A stretch of DNA of 21,303 nt, from positions 1 to 21,303 of the forward strand of contig VCMS01000520.1 of NCBI GenBank assembly GCA_022539475.1, given 5' to 3'. The DNA comes from Gracilaria domingensis (taxonomy: Eukaryota; Rhodophyta; Florideophyceae; Gracilariales; Gracilariaceae). How positions within the stretch are numbered: the first letter of the stretch is position 1; each line of letters starts with the position of its first letter. The notes beneath the pieces are model-generated. The model saw only the letters and a program-made list of their open reading frames with translations, did not search any database and had not been told where the DNA came from. Positions 8,341 to 16,666 of the stretch are shown piece after piece. A program made the position numbers and the translations under genes.

Positions 8341-8838
8341 TTGTTTGAAATAGGTCTGAGTTACTTCGGGAGTCAGAAGGACCGATATTCTACTCCGCCA
8401 GGCTGCTCTTCTTTTCTACTCGGTGCATACATTAGATTATGTGTGAGAGACTCGATCACTGTGTGTCGGTTCACCTGTGTGAGTGATTCTGACGGCTCAG
8501 TTACTGTACTAGTGTGGCTCTTCGCGACTCTGTGGATGTATTCTCAACATTCTTTTCTTGCTTGTGATGAGATCTTTTCAGGGGCCTGTGCCAGACTTAG
8601 AGTTCTATGTGTGGAATTCGGACGAAAACCTCTCAGATATACACAATTCAGACAAATTTCAGAACGGACAATATCTGCCTGTGTGTCATCAAAATGTGAA
8701 AGTACGCCATCAGCCATGGAGCATCGAAGAGCATCTAGTTATACTTGCATGCTAGTGCAATATAGTGTGGTGACGTTACTTCTCTCTAAGAATACTATAC
8801 TCCTGACAAAGTTTGATAGTGCCAGAACTACCAATTAA
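8341..8838 (+). CDS. Unrecognised ORF, longest in the window; doubtful
   Basis: The frame is open for 165 codons from a TTG at 8,341; the first internal ATG is much further in. The product is Ser/Thr/Cys/Arg-rich with a hydrophobic part near residues 55-75. A second plus frame (8,558-8,755, 65 codons from an ATG) overlaps it and is acidic and Asn/Asp/Trp-containing (YVWNSDENLSDIHNSDKF), arguably more protein-like. Neither shows a motif. At most one can be real, and both may be chance frames. If the retroelement model holds, this lies inside the element on the opposite strand to gag, which argues against it. Confidence 0.12.
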   Translation: MFEIGLSYFGSQKDRYSTPPGCSSFLLGAYIRLCVRDSITVCRFTCVSDSDGSVTVLVWLFATLWMYSQHSFLACDEIFSGACARLRVLCVEFGRKPLRYTQFRQISERTISACVSSKCESTPSAMEHRRASSYTCMLVQYSVVTLLLSKNTILLTKFDSARTTN

Positions 8839-11694
8839 GAGTTAATTAATTGCTGCATAGCAAAGTCCCGCTCGTATCCATCAGGACATCTAGATACTGA
8901 GCTCTCATGTGACGACATTCACACACACCGCCCCACTCAAGCAGTCGGTACGCTGACAGCCTAGGGCGCGTTACCGAACAATAGCTTCCTTCACACATGC
9001 TGGCGGTTTAGCCGGTACTAGCGTTCCGGCACGTCCATTGACGGGTGAGACCTCTTAGAAGGCTACATCGTGGAACTGTTCTCATAGCCGTGGATACGAG
9101 AGTTCTTACAATGGATGGGCCGGGCGTTTCAATTATGGACAGATGTCGCACCATAGCTGGTGGATTAGGCCAAGGATTATCTAAAAACCCTTGTAGTTCC
9201 TCTAGCCATCTGGAACGGATCGGCGGCTCTGGATATACAGGAGGTCAGGCCTCAAAGTCGAATCTGATAAATTCTTCGCGCTTAGTCCTATGAGTCGGAT
9301 GTAGTCACCAGCCGCTTTTATGCGTAGCTGCTGGGGGAAAGATGACTCGGGGATTGTTCAACCACATACGTGATAGAGAAGAAGATGGTCGTATTCGGCT
9401 GCCAAGCCACATGAAATGGGTGCGTCCGTGCCTACGCTGCAGTGTGTTTCCTTTAGCACTCTTTAAGATGAGCAACGTGATGTGATATCTAGCCGACTGG
9501 ACAAACAGCTAGCGCTAGAGCGGCTGGCAGGCATTCAGGTGGATTACACAATTCGTTCACAACAGATCTGCCCTTCGTTTATACACGCACAATCTTGCGA
9601 CCAGTCTAATGGGGAGAGTCCAGTCACGCAGGGTGAATCCTCGACTTCTACTTCCAAGTATTATGCACAGGTGTTTGGTAGACTCTGTAAGCGTCCCAGA
9701 TCGGCATAGGAGAGCGTCCTGAATGTCAGTTGGTCTCAATCCTTAGGTATCCGTCTACTCAATCGTAGAAAGCCTAGAGCCTTCTGCATGATACGTCTTC
9801 TGGACTATGCGGCGGTGCGGGCGAGATCAAATACGCTAGGCGAATGGACTAGCGCGTACTGACTGCGATACGGAGGGGCCATAGAGCACTTAGAGAAACG
9901 GTGGCACTTGATCGACGGATACATGGCTTTCACCCGCCATGTAACAAGTACCTTTTTGAGGGGTTCCAACTGCGCACAACCTGTGTCCATGTCGTCGTCT
10001 TCTTGCCGTGCTACTTGCCTGTCGATCGACTTTCGGCCACCTTCCACGGTACTGCTTCCTAATTCCGTTGCAGTCCGATTCGCCGCTACTGTGGGCACCG
10101 GCGGGAGATCAAAGGAGGGGCAGTCGTACGGTTGCATACGCGACCGCAGATATTTCACGCGTAGAGAAGCTTTCTGATTTGGGTGATATATCCTTCAAGA
10201 CTCCTGCGAAGGTCCTGTCTCCGTTACAGGCTTCATTTTGTAGTGGCTTCGTCCATGTTTGCTAATTCTCTTTCATAGACGATCATTTACAATGGCTCTC
10301 TTATGGTACCTCGGCGGACATGTAACTTCTCTGGCGCGTCGCATTCGGAGGTTGCACTTCAGGTGGCATCATGTCTAGTCAAGCCCGCGCTTCACAGGAG
10401 TGCATTTTTGTCCCGGATCTTCTCATGTAGTAGGGTAGTTACTCAGAGCGCGTAGGTGCAAGGAAGGGATCTCGCGTTCTCGAGCGTCGTACCCGATGGA
10501 GGTAACCGAATTGAGGATACCTTAAGCTGAAACGACAATCTCATGGGTAGACAATGCTCAGGACTATACTGAAGCGTCGCGTTCCTTGTAGCCAGTGCTC
10601 ATAGGAGGCCATAAAGCCAGCTCAATGTATCTTCCCACCCGATCAGAGATACTACCTCAGCTCGATAGCACAACCTACGTCTGGCGTAGTAGGCCTAAAG
10701 GTCCATGTTCAGTCGCTTGGATACTTAGTGTCCAGGCACACCATCTGTAGCGAGGAACCTGGTTCGGCCGGTCCAAGCGAGTATAAGAACAGCATAACGC
10801 TTCTGTCATGATAGATTCGACAGTCAATTATCGCAACCTCTATTGATAATATACTCTGAGATCAGACCGCAATTCTCTCCACTAAACGTGGGGCTAAGTG
10901 GACCTACAACTTATTGTGGTCGGGTCCAGAGTAGCTTCATGAGTGCTGCAGCGTTGTCCCCACGTCAGTTCAACGTATCATGAGATAGATATATATAGAT
11001 CCTTTCGGACTATAATCTCGAGATTCACTGACGCTATCTTCGTAGTCCGTGACAATACCGGCGGTAGAGGCGCCCATCCAGGTCTGTAACTTGCTAGTGA
11101 AGGAATAGACGACTACAACCAGCGTCATGAGTTCTTCGTTAGCGTCACCGTTCCTCGGATCGGGCGAGGATCTGGCTTCATCGGCCTTTCGATGTTGCGT
11201 AAGTGGCTTCCAGCCGAAGTCAAGACTAGTCAGGCGTATGTACTAGTCAGACCCGCGGTGACGAGCAAACCAACGGCGTACCGTCTCGCTGTGCTGAACA
11301 CGTGTTCCTTGGCGTAACGGCATGACAGGAGAGGTAGTCTGGTCTTCGCGCGTGGGTTCTTGTTCGCTTGCCCCTGTATTACGATCTCAATTCGTCATTC
11401 TGGGCAGGAGTCTAGACACTCCATCTTGCAATTTCGTCCGTGTATTCCTCCAGGTGTCCTATGGTCCAAAAGGCATATGTGCTGGACAACGTTACCCATA
11501 GTGAGTGGCGATGGATAGGATCAAGCCAGGGAGGAATCATGAATCAACTTGTATTCTCATTTGCGTGTCGAATGAGAAAACCGGGTCAGACGTAAAAGAG
11601 TTCTCACTCCTCTTCCTGTGGTAGCAAGTTCTTCATCACTTCTCGTCCTTGCACTGGTAATAGCTCACGACGGGGTAAAGAATAAGCCGTGTAC
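8839..11694. other. Mixed-composition DNA without a supported gene
   Basis: All frames are short (at most 117 codons), compositionally bland, and mutually overlapping on both strands. I searched both strands by eye for reverse-transcriptase (YxDD), RNase H and integrase signatures expected downstream of a minus-strand gag and found none I could defend. A direct repeat ACTAGTCAG occurs at about 11,226 and 11,243. A short TA/GA run lies at 10,984-11,000. Confidence 0.35.
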
Positions 11695-11891
11695 TTCGGA
11701 TTGATTATCTCCAACTTTTTCTGGAGAGACGTTCTCTTTTCATGCTTTGTACATTTATCTTTCAACACTTCATTTAAATTAATCGTTCATCATACATTCG
11801 ATCTTCTTACCTTCCTCGCTTCATCACTCACCATTCCTTCATTCTTATAAGCTTCATCTCATCAGTCTTATCATATACGTACATTTTTCAG
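11695..11891 (+). other. Long pyrimidine-rich tract ending TTTTTCAG
   Basis: About 200 bases are dominated by T and C with repeated CTTCATC/TTCATC-like words and few G. It ends TACATTTTTCAG (11,881-11,891). The form fits an intron 3' region with acceptor, or a 5'-leader or promoter of a plus-strand gene. The 61-codon frame at 12,105-12,290 that follows is not convincing. No TATA box or donor site was identified. Confidence 0.3.
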
Positions 11892-12987
11892 CCTCGCCAC
11901 CCACAAGTCCTTTCCGTCAATCGGTAGCATTTGCCAGCACGGGCATGCTAGGAGGAGCTTGGTGTCGGTGGTGAGGAGACTCTGGAAATGATGAACGAGT
12001 ATCGAGGGTGATTATCGAGCGTATCGTGGCCTAGGGAGGTTCCGAAGCTGATACTCGAACCTGCCTAAGATCAATTTTTCAGACTTCAATCCCACCGTAT
12101 CATATTGAAAGCAGGTAGAGGGTCAAGCTCTTCAGTCTCTTCTGCTCAGCTGCTGGGGCACAGTTTCTTCGACATTTGGACATCTTTACCCCAAGGAACA
12201 ACTGCTTCCCCGTCGACGTCGAGTCGTAGGACCCCATCTCGCCGAATAACTGGCCGCATCAGTAACGCGGGTTATGAATTGGTCTCCTAGCCAGCTGTTG
12301 GGAGGGAATAGCGCCGGATACCTCGGAAGATGGTACGAGTAGTCTTGCCGACAGGTCTGAATCCTCAGGTCGGAGCAAAGACCACATCTCACCTTCTTAT
12401 CGTAGCACAACAAGGGTTTGTCGGTGCAGAGTGGCGGGAAGCTTCTCTGTCATATTCTTCGAATTTGAACTATCTTCAACTCTACGGCACCTTCGAATAT
12501 CTGTCGTCGCTCCACTTATCGTGCCCATAAACTATGGGACTGCGTAGGTGAACATTCAAAACCGGCTCGCGTTGATTTTGAGTTACGATGAGTTCCGTAC
12601 ATAAGTTCCACGGAGTCCTCGTTCTGGACATTCTAGCATGAAAACCTGCCCCAGATGCATGTGGTACAGACTCCGCATCACACTTCCATTAGTAGTATAG
12701 GCGTAAGCCGGAAGTGTACCGGTTTTTCTTCTAGATAAGGACGCACTGCCAATTTTCTCTTCGTCCTCTTCCCTTCCGGACTTTTAGACGCAAACTGGAC
12801 TCAAGAAGCGCGACTGTGAACTTCTTTCGCTGTCGGTGCTGACCGTGTCATCCGAATCGTCTTCCAGATTTGCGCGATTGATGGTCACAGCTGGTAAAAA
12901 TAGAGCTGAATGTCCTCACACTGCCTGAACCTTGCTGTGTACCGAGGTCCGACAAGCTTGAAGGATTTCAAAGCGGGCATGCCAATA

Positions 12988-13199
12988 TCACATGGAAGGG
13001 AACGGATTCTCAACACCAAGCCGGTCGGCGGTGCTAGAGGGTTCGACGGACCAGCGTAGGCGATTCTTCTGCAAGGCCTTCACGTCGGCAGACCAGAGGA
13101 CTCGTAAGTCGTCTGCATCGATTATACCTCTCCTGTTTGAAGAAGCTATCAAGCGTTTAGTGAAGAAGGCTATGGCTGAAGGTCTGTTATTGCGCCATC
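12988..13199 (-). pseudogene. Open minus-strand segment of unknown identity, possible continuation of the gag-bearing element
   Basis: A minus-strand frame is open for about 70 codons without an ATG and ends at 12,988-12,990. It reads naturally in parts (IDADDLRVLWSADVKALQK, then NRLRWSVEPSSTADRLG). It is on the same strand as the gag array, just downstream of it, where protease or pol would be expected, but no retropepsin or RT motif is visible. A plus-strand ORF (12,992-13,465) overlaps it entirely, and only one of the two is likely to be coding. Confidence 0.22.
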
Positions 13200-13465
13200 A
13201 GTTAATTAGTGACTCCGGCTCTTTCCGAATCCAACAATGCTGCCTGAAACTCTTGTTATACAACTATCATCGCGACATGAAAACTTTAGCGCGGTCGTGT
13301 GCCGGAGCTTTTAGCAAAGCACTCGTAGTCCTTCTTCGCTTACGGTCGGCATCGCCACGCGGCTTCAACTGTTCGAGGTTACACCTTCAACAGGGCAGCT
13401 TTGGTCAGAAGTATCCTGTTAGATACGCTGTACTCTGTCCGCTGTGCTCCCGCATGGGATCTTGA
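12992..13465 (+). CDS. Unrecognised 157-codon ORF running into the gag array; doubtful
   Basis: ATG at 12,992, TGA at 13,463-13,465. A central segment is helix-like and basic (LFEEAIKRLVKKAMAEGLLL); the rest is Ser/Arg/Leu-rich. The final ~75 bases lie antisense within repeat unit A of the minus-strand gag array, so at least the C-terminus is probably a shadow. The central segment keeps it from outright rejection. No family recognised. Confidence 0.18.
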   Translation: MEGNGFSTPSRSAVLEGSTDQRRRFFCKAFTSADQRTRKSSASIIPLLFEEAIKRLVKKAMAEGLLLRHQLISDSGSFRIQQCCLKLLLYNYHRDMKTLARSCAGAFSKALVVLLRLRSASPRGFNCSRLHLQQGSFGQKYPVRYAVLCPLCSRMGS

Positions 13466-14074
13466 TCTTGTTTATGCTTGGCTTTGATCTCACGGTCGTC
13501 GCCTTACGCGGCTTGGACTTGGGACTTTGAGTTCTTTGCGCCGCTGGAGAGCTTAAGGCCGTCCGGATGCTTTGGTTCTAGTGGAAACTCAATAGGGTGA
13601 GTTGATATTACCGAGGTATGCATCCTACTCGCGACTGCTTCGGTAGATGAGCACCGAATCCGCATCTCTTTGTTGCAGTCCACTTCCTCATCATCCGATA
13701 TTAACAGCAATCTGAACCTTGTTCTCCTCAGCCTCGCTGAGGTCATTCCTTTTTTCAAGGCCCTCTCAGCGGCTGCTGTGATTTGAACGCCTTAATAATG
13801 ACACATTGCGTTCTCCTTCGTGCCTAGGCCCTTCGACCAAAAAGTCCACAGGGAGTGATCCCATCACTTCCACAACGACTAATGCAAAGGGGTGTTGCGG
13901 TGGTGGGGTTCCAACTACACACGAATTTCGCGAAGTGGACCACAGTTGCTGACAAGTAACGAACACGTCTGTGATCCTTGTCTTGCAGGGACAGACGAAC
14001 CTCTGGTTTTCTTCCAAAGGAGATGAGCTATAAGCTATTTGCTACAGCCAGTGCTCAACTTTGGTCTTCTAGTG
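13390..14074 (-). pseudogene. gag: Gag zinc-knuckle/tail copy with dense indels (unit A)
   Basis: It aligns along its whole length to units B and C but with frequent one- and two-base insertions, fewer deletions and some substitutions, so no frame stays open for long. Remnants of the acidic linker, the ALKERN/LSEAEEN segment and the knuckle region are recognisable in scattered frames (minus-strand frames at 13,504-13,758 and 13,766-14,017). The error type resembles unpolished long-read sequence more than ordinary mutational decay. Confidence 0.7.
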
Positions 14075-14268
14075 GGCGAGGTATACTCAAGGGGGCTTTG
14101 GCAAGTTCTCGAGACGCTGTCCTTGCCGATGTGCTCCTGGATCTTGATCTTTTTATGCTTGGCCTTTGATCTCACGGTCGTCGCCTTACGCGGCTTGGAC
14201 TTGGACTTTGAGCTTCCCGCTGGAGGCTTAAGGGCCGGTCCAATGCCTTGGTTCTGTGGAAACATCAC
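14035..14268 (-). CDS. gag: Gag basic tail (unit B)
   Basis: This minus-strand frame repeats the PQNQGIGPALKPP and KSKSKPRKATTVRSKAKHKK basic tail of unit C, and ends in a diverged EHIGK region. Its last part crosses into noisy sequence (below about 14,130), where single-base changes replace the YSVYEELAKA ending. The ATG at the front is provided by the MMFPQNQ position and is not a true initiation site. Confidence 0.6.
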   Translation of the reverse strand: MMFPQNQGIGPALKPPAGSSKSKSKPRKATTVRSKAKHKKIKIQEHIGKDSVSRTCQSPLEYTSPTRRPKLSTGCSK

Positions 14269-14531
14269 TGGTGAGATACCGGGTATGCATCCATACGCGA
14301 CTGCTTCGGTAGAGGAGCACCATCCGCATCTCTCTTCGTTGCAGTCACAACTTCCTCATCATCGAAATCATTAACAGCAACTGAAACTTGGTTCTCCTCA
14401 GCCTCGCTGAGGTCATTCCTTTCTTTCAAGGCCCTCTCAGCGGCTGACTGTGACTTGACGCCTTCAAATGACACATTGCGTTCTCCTTCGGCCTTAGGCT
14501 TCGACCAACAAGTCACAGCGGAGTGTCCCAT
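14265..14531 (-). CDS. gag: Gag fragment: second zinc knuckle half and acidic linker (unit B)
   Basis: This is unit B's equivalent of the zinc-knuckle frame. It starts inside the second knuckle (MGHSAVTC), because an extra G in the GGGG run near 14,572 breaks the frame upstream, and the first knuckle lies in a shifted frame at about 14,580-14,622. It reads through the point where unit C is broken and joins knuckle to the DFDDEEV linker, showing the original continuous frame. It is lost again near 14,284, where B lacks an A that C has. Confidence 0.65.
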   Translation of the reverse strand: MGHSAVTCWSKPKAEGERNVSFEGVKSQSAAERALKERNDLSEAEENQVSVAVNDFDDEEVVTATKRDADGAPLPKQSRMDAYPVSHQ

Positions 14532-14716
14532 CCTTCCACAACGACTGCAACGGGTGTTGCGGTGTGGGGTTCAACTCACAACGATTCGCGAAGTGACCCA
14601 GTTGCTGACAGTACGAACACGTCTGATCCTTGTCTTGCAGAGGTCCGCCACTCTGGTTCTTCTTCACAAGGAGATGAAGCTTCGCTATTTGCTCAGCCAG
14701 TGCTCAACTTTGTCTT

Positions 14717-15067
14717 CTAGTGGCGAAGGTAATACTCACGGGCTTTGGCAAGTTCCTCGTAGACGCTGTACTTGCCGATGTGCTCCTGGATCTTGATCTT
14801 TTTATGCTTGGCCTTTGATCTCACGGTCGTCGCCTTACGCGGCTTGGACTTGGACTTTGAGCTTCCCGCTGGAGGCTTAAGGGCCGGTCCAATGCCTTGG
14901 TTCTGTGGAAACATCACTGGTGAGATACCGGGTAATGCATCCATACGCGACTGCTTCGGTAGAGGAGCACCATCCGCATCTCTCTTCGTTGCAGTCACAA
15001 CTTCCTCATCATCGAAATCATTAACAGCAAACTGAAACTTGGTTCTCCTCAGCCTCGCTGAGGTCAT
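14717..15067 (-). CDS. gag: Gag C-terminal tail, acidic then Lys-rich (unit C)
   Basis: After an out-of-frame ATG-led start (about 13 codons), the Gag frame resumes at VNDFDDEEVVTATKRDADG, an acidic linker. A proline/glycine part (ISPVMFPQNQGIGPALKPP) follows, then a strongly basic Ser/Lys/Arg tract (KSKSKPRKATTVRSKAKHKK) typical of nucleic-acid binding or nuclear localisation. The tail ends in EHIGKYSVYEELAKA. From memory, a YSV..(E/D)L-type motif lies just before the retropepsin domain in some Ty3/Gypsy polyproteins, so the duplication break may fall at the gag-protease border. After REYYLRH the frame meets TAG at the unit junction, so adjacent units do not read through. Confidence 0.65.
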   Translation of the reverse strand: MTSARLRRTKFQFAVNDFDDEEVVTATKRDADGAPLPKQSRMDALPGISPVMFPQNQGIGPALKPPAGSSKSKSKPRKATTVRSKAKHKKIKIQEHIGKYSVYEELAKAREYYLRH

Positions 15068-15317
15068 TCCTTTCTTTCAAGGCCCTCTCAGCGGCTGACT
15101 GTGACTTGACGCCTTCAAATGACACATTGCGTTCTCCTTCGGCCTTAGGCTTCGACCAACAAGTCACAGCGGAGTGTCCCATCCTTCCACAACGACTGCA
15201 ACGGGTGTTGCGGTGTGGGTTCAACTCACAACGATTCGCGAAGTGACCCAGTTGCTGACAGTACGAACACGTCTGATCCTTGTCTTGCAGAGGTCCGCCA
15301 CTCTGGTTCTTCTTCAC
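15021..15317 (-). CDS. gag: Gag nucleocapsid fragment with two CCHC zinc knuckles (unit C)
   Basis: This frame carries two CX2CX4HX4C zinc knuckles: CSYCQQLGHFANRC at 15,228-15,269 and CSRCGRMGHSAVTC at 15,159-15,200, separated by nine residues. Tandem CCHC knuckles are the nucleocapsid signature of retroelement Gag proteins and bind the element's RNA. A Lys/Glu segment and a helical, acidic NDLSEAEENQVSV follow before the frame is lost at an extra A near 15,030; unit B lacks this A and reads through. The first residue here is a GTG, not a true start. Real coding continues upstream in another frame, through a coiled coil, to the N-terminal Gag. Single-base differences between B and C show which indels are local. 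Confidence 0.75.
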   Translation of the reverse strand: MKKNQSGGPLQDKDQTCSYCQQLGHFANRCELNPHRNTRCSRCGRMGHSAVTCWSKPKAEGERNVSFEGVKSQSAAERALKERNDLSEAEENQVSVCC

Positions 15318-15373
15318 AAGGAGATGAAAGCTTCGCTATTTGCTCAGCCAGTGCTCAACTTTGTCTTCTAGTG

Positions 15374-15990
15374 ACGCTGCATCGGGTGGCGGTCTTCGAC
15401 TTCCCCGGCCTCTGCATATTGCTTGGGCGGCGGAAGCGCACTCACACCATGCTCATAGGACGCCCGGGGTTTTTCCTTCCAGCACGAAGGACTTGAGGGC
15501 TTCAATACCTGTAGCCCCGCGAAAGATCACAATTGGGCAGGTCGCATAATCCATGCAGCATTAGGAGAAGGCCAAACTTGCGCTTTCTGTCATTGAACCC
15601 GCCACTCGAGGCAGGGCGCTTCATCTTCTTCCAGGCCGAGAAAGGTCCCCCGTAGTCCAGACGAGCGTGACGTGCCACCGGATTCTGCTCTTCTGGTTCT
15701 CAGCGCCCAAAGCGGTTAATGAGGAATTGTTTACTCCCTCGTATCATGAGCCCTCGCTCGTCAGAGACCATTTCATGGATAGGTTGTCGTAATAAGTCGA
15801 AAAGCTTCTCCCTTCCAATAACCAAGAGCTTAGAGTCTGTCAGGTCATCCATGCGCAGGAGTGGCAAACATTGCTCGAAATAGAACAGGAACTTCCTGAT
15901 ATCCTGGAAGACCCATTGAATGGATCATATAGAACTTCGCGGCATCGGAACCTGCTGGGGGTACCCGCCAATTAAATGGAATGTGCAGTA
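15374..15990 (-). pseudogene. gag: Retrotransposon gag, N-terminal and middle part, frameshifted
   Basis: Minus-strand Gag sequence can be followed from about 15,990 downward through several frame changes. Piece 1 contains FNWRVPPAGSDAAKFYMI. Piece 2 (open 15,700-15,924, 74 codons) contains the capsid-like segment WVFQDIRKFLFYFEQCLPLL, an ATG at 15,850-15,852, and the EKLFDLLRQPIHEMVSDERG part. After an in-frame TGA at 15,700-15,702 the same frame continues protein-like (EPEEQNPVARHARLDYGGPF, then FNDRKRKFG). Shifted pieces then give CMDYATCPIVIFRGATGIEA and a Pro/Lys part (ALPPPKQYAEAGEVEDRHP). The end leads into a LEDKVE..LAEQIAKLH coiled coil just before the knuckles. Gag packages the element's RNA in cytoplasmic particles. 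At least four frame breaks in 600 bases mean a pseudogene or consensus errors. Confidence 0.6.
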
Positions 15991-16065
15991 TTGTGCGCCA
16001 TAAAATAACAACAAATAAAAACAGCAAAGCCCACGGCCATAACTTAGACGAGGACCCGAAATATT
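15928..16065 (-). other. Possible leader and gag start region of the minus-strand element
   Basis: This interval lies between the gag capsid part and the tandem repeat at 16,066. A long minus frame (15,845-16,126) runs through it and joins the FNWRVPPAGSD piece of Gag. The upstream part of that frame is Trp/Leu/Val-rich and hydrophobic and probably not part of Gag. A primer-binding site next to the putative LTR was looked for but not identified. Confidence 0.25.
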
Positions 16066-16195
16066 CGGCTAAAACCTGCCGTCGAACTTCAGACCAGATT
16101 ACGAACCAAACGGCTAAAGCCGGCATTCAACAGAAGGTTTTGAATAGACCGCTAAAACCTTGTGCTCGAACTTCAGGCACCAGCTTGAAAAGATT
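16066..16195. repeat. Three-unit tandem repeat with CGGCTAAA core
   Basis: Units start at 16,066 (CGGCTAAAACCT), 16,111 (CGGCTAAAGCC) and 16,149 (CCGCTAAAACCT), spaced 45 and 38 bases. Units 1 and 3 also share a TCGAACTTCAG..ACCAG segment and are close relatives; unit 2 is more diverged. It abuts and partly overlaps the 360-bp repeat, and copy 2 at 7,790-7,900 contains similar GAACTTCAG and GAAGGTT words. It could be a leader or LTR enhancer repeat. Confidence 0.55.
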
Positions 16196-16445
16196 TAACG
16201 AAACAGAAGGGAGCTAATCCCAGCTTAGGCATAAAGTTCTGATAAAGAAAAACGAAAAAGGGGGAAGGCCAGAACTCACCCAGTGGGCAAGGGGGGATTG
16301 GATAATGATCGAGGGAACGCCACACACTACAAGGGAAGCAGAATGTAACTTTGGAGGGAAAGGTTGACAGCAGGTTGTTTGCTGTTTTATGTGGCGCTTG
16401 TGGTGGGTGCTCGCGATGGTTTGGACTGAAGGACCGAAGAAGGTC
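16100..16445 (-). repeat. Repeat copy 1; possible 5' LTR or leader of the gag-bearing element
   Basis: It is homologous to 7,790-8,170, with matching blocks in the same order (AGAAGGGAGC, CCAGTGGG, GGATAAT..GAGGGAAC, CACACACTAC..GGGAA). It lies immediately upstream of gag in the minus-strand sense, which is the expected place for a 5' LTR. Exact ends are not defined. A 95-codon minus frame (16,173-16,460) crosses it, but its Pro/Phe-rich product and the homology to a noncoding-looking copy argue against a gene. Confidence 0.45.
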
Positions 16446-16666
16446 TTCGAATGCCACCAACTAGCTTATTATGAGATGGATACTCCCGTGTGCTAAGCTT
16501 GTTTGAAGGCGGCAAAAATCGTCGAAAATCTTCATTTCTAGTCGTTATCTATATTAGGCTCTATACAAGATTATTCTAGACACTTTTCGCTTATAATGCT
16601 TACTAGTTCGCTCCTCTGCTTTCTGCAGCCTTCATTGCTAGTGTGGACATCCCATTGTTAGGGGCC

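Larger units (their letters stand above)
13390..15373 (-). repeat. Tandem array of at least three ~650-bp units of gag zinc-knuckle/tail sequence
   Basis: Units: A about 13,390-14,074, B 14,075-14,722, C 14,723-15,373. Each joins the end of one gag tail to the zinc-knuckle part of the next at the same junction (GTCTTCTAGTG followed by GGCGA/GCGAA). The A-to-B and B-to-C junctions therefore arose once and were amplified, or the array is an assembly product. B and C are nearly identical apart from single-base indels. A is about 35 bases longer and rich in insertions. At the right end of C, the same GTCTTCTAGTG continues instead into upstream gag sequence, giving the original non-duplicated junction. 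Weak similarity continues left of A to about 13,345, suggesting a remnant of another unit. Confidence 0.85.

Noticed and set aside
13504..14017. Minus-strand frames of 84 and 83 codons as independent genes
   Set aside because: They are frame pieces of the indel-rich unit A of the gag array.
14039..15496. Several plus-strand frames of 65-113 codons across the array
   Set aside because: They are antisense shadows of the minus-strand gag, repeated once per unit, as expected for shadows of a tandem repeat.
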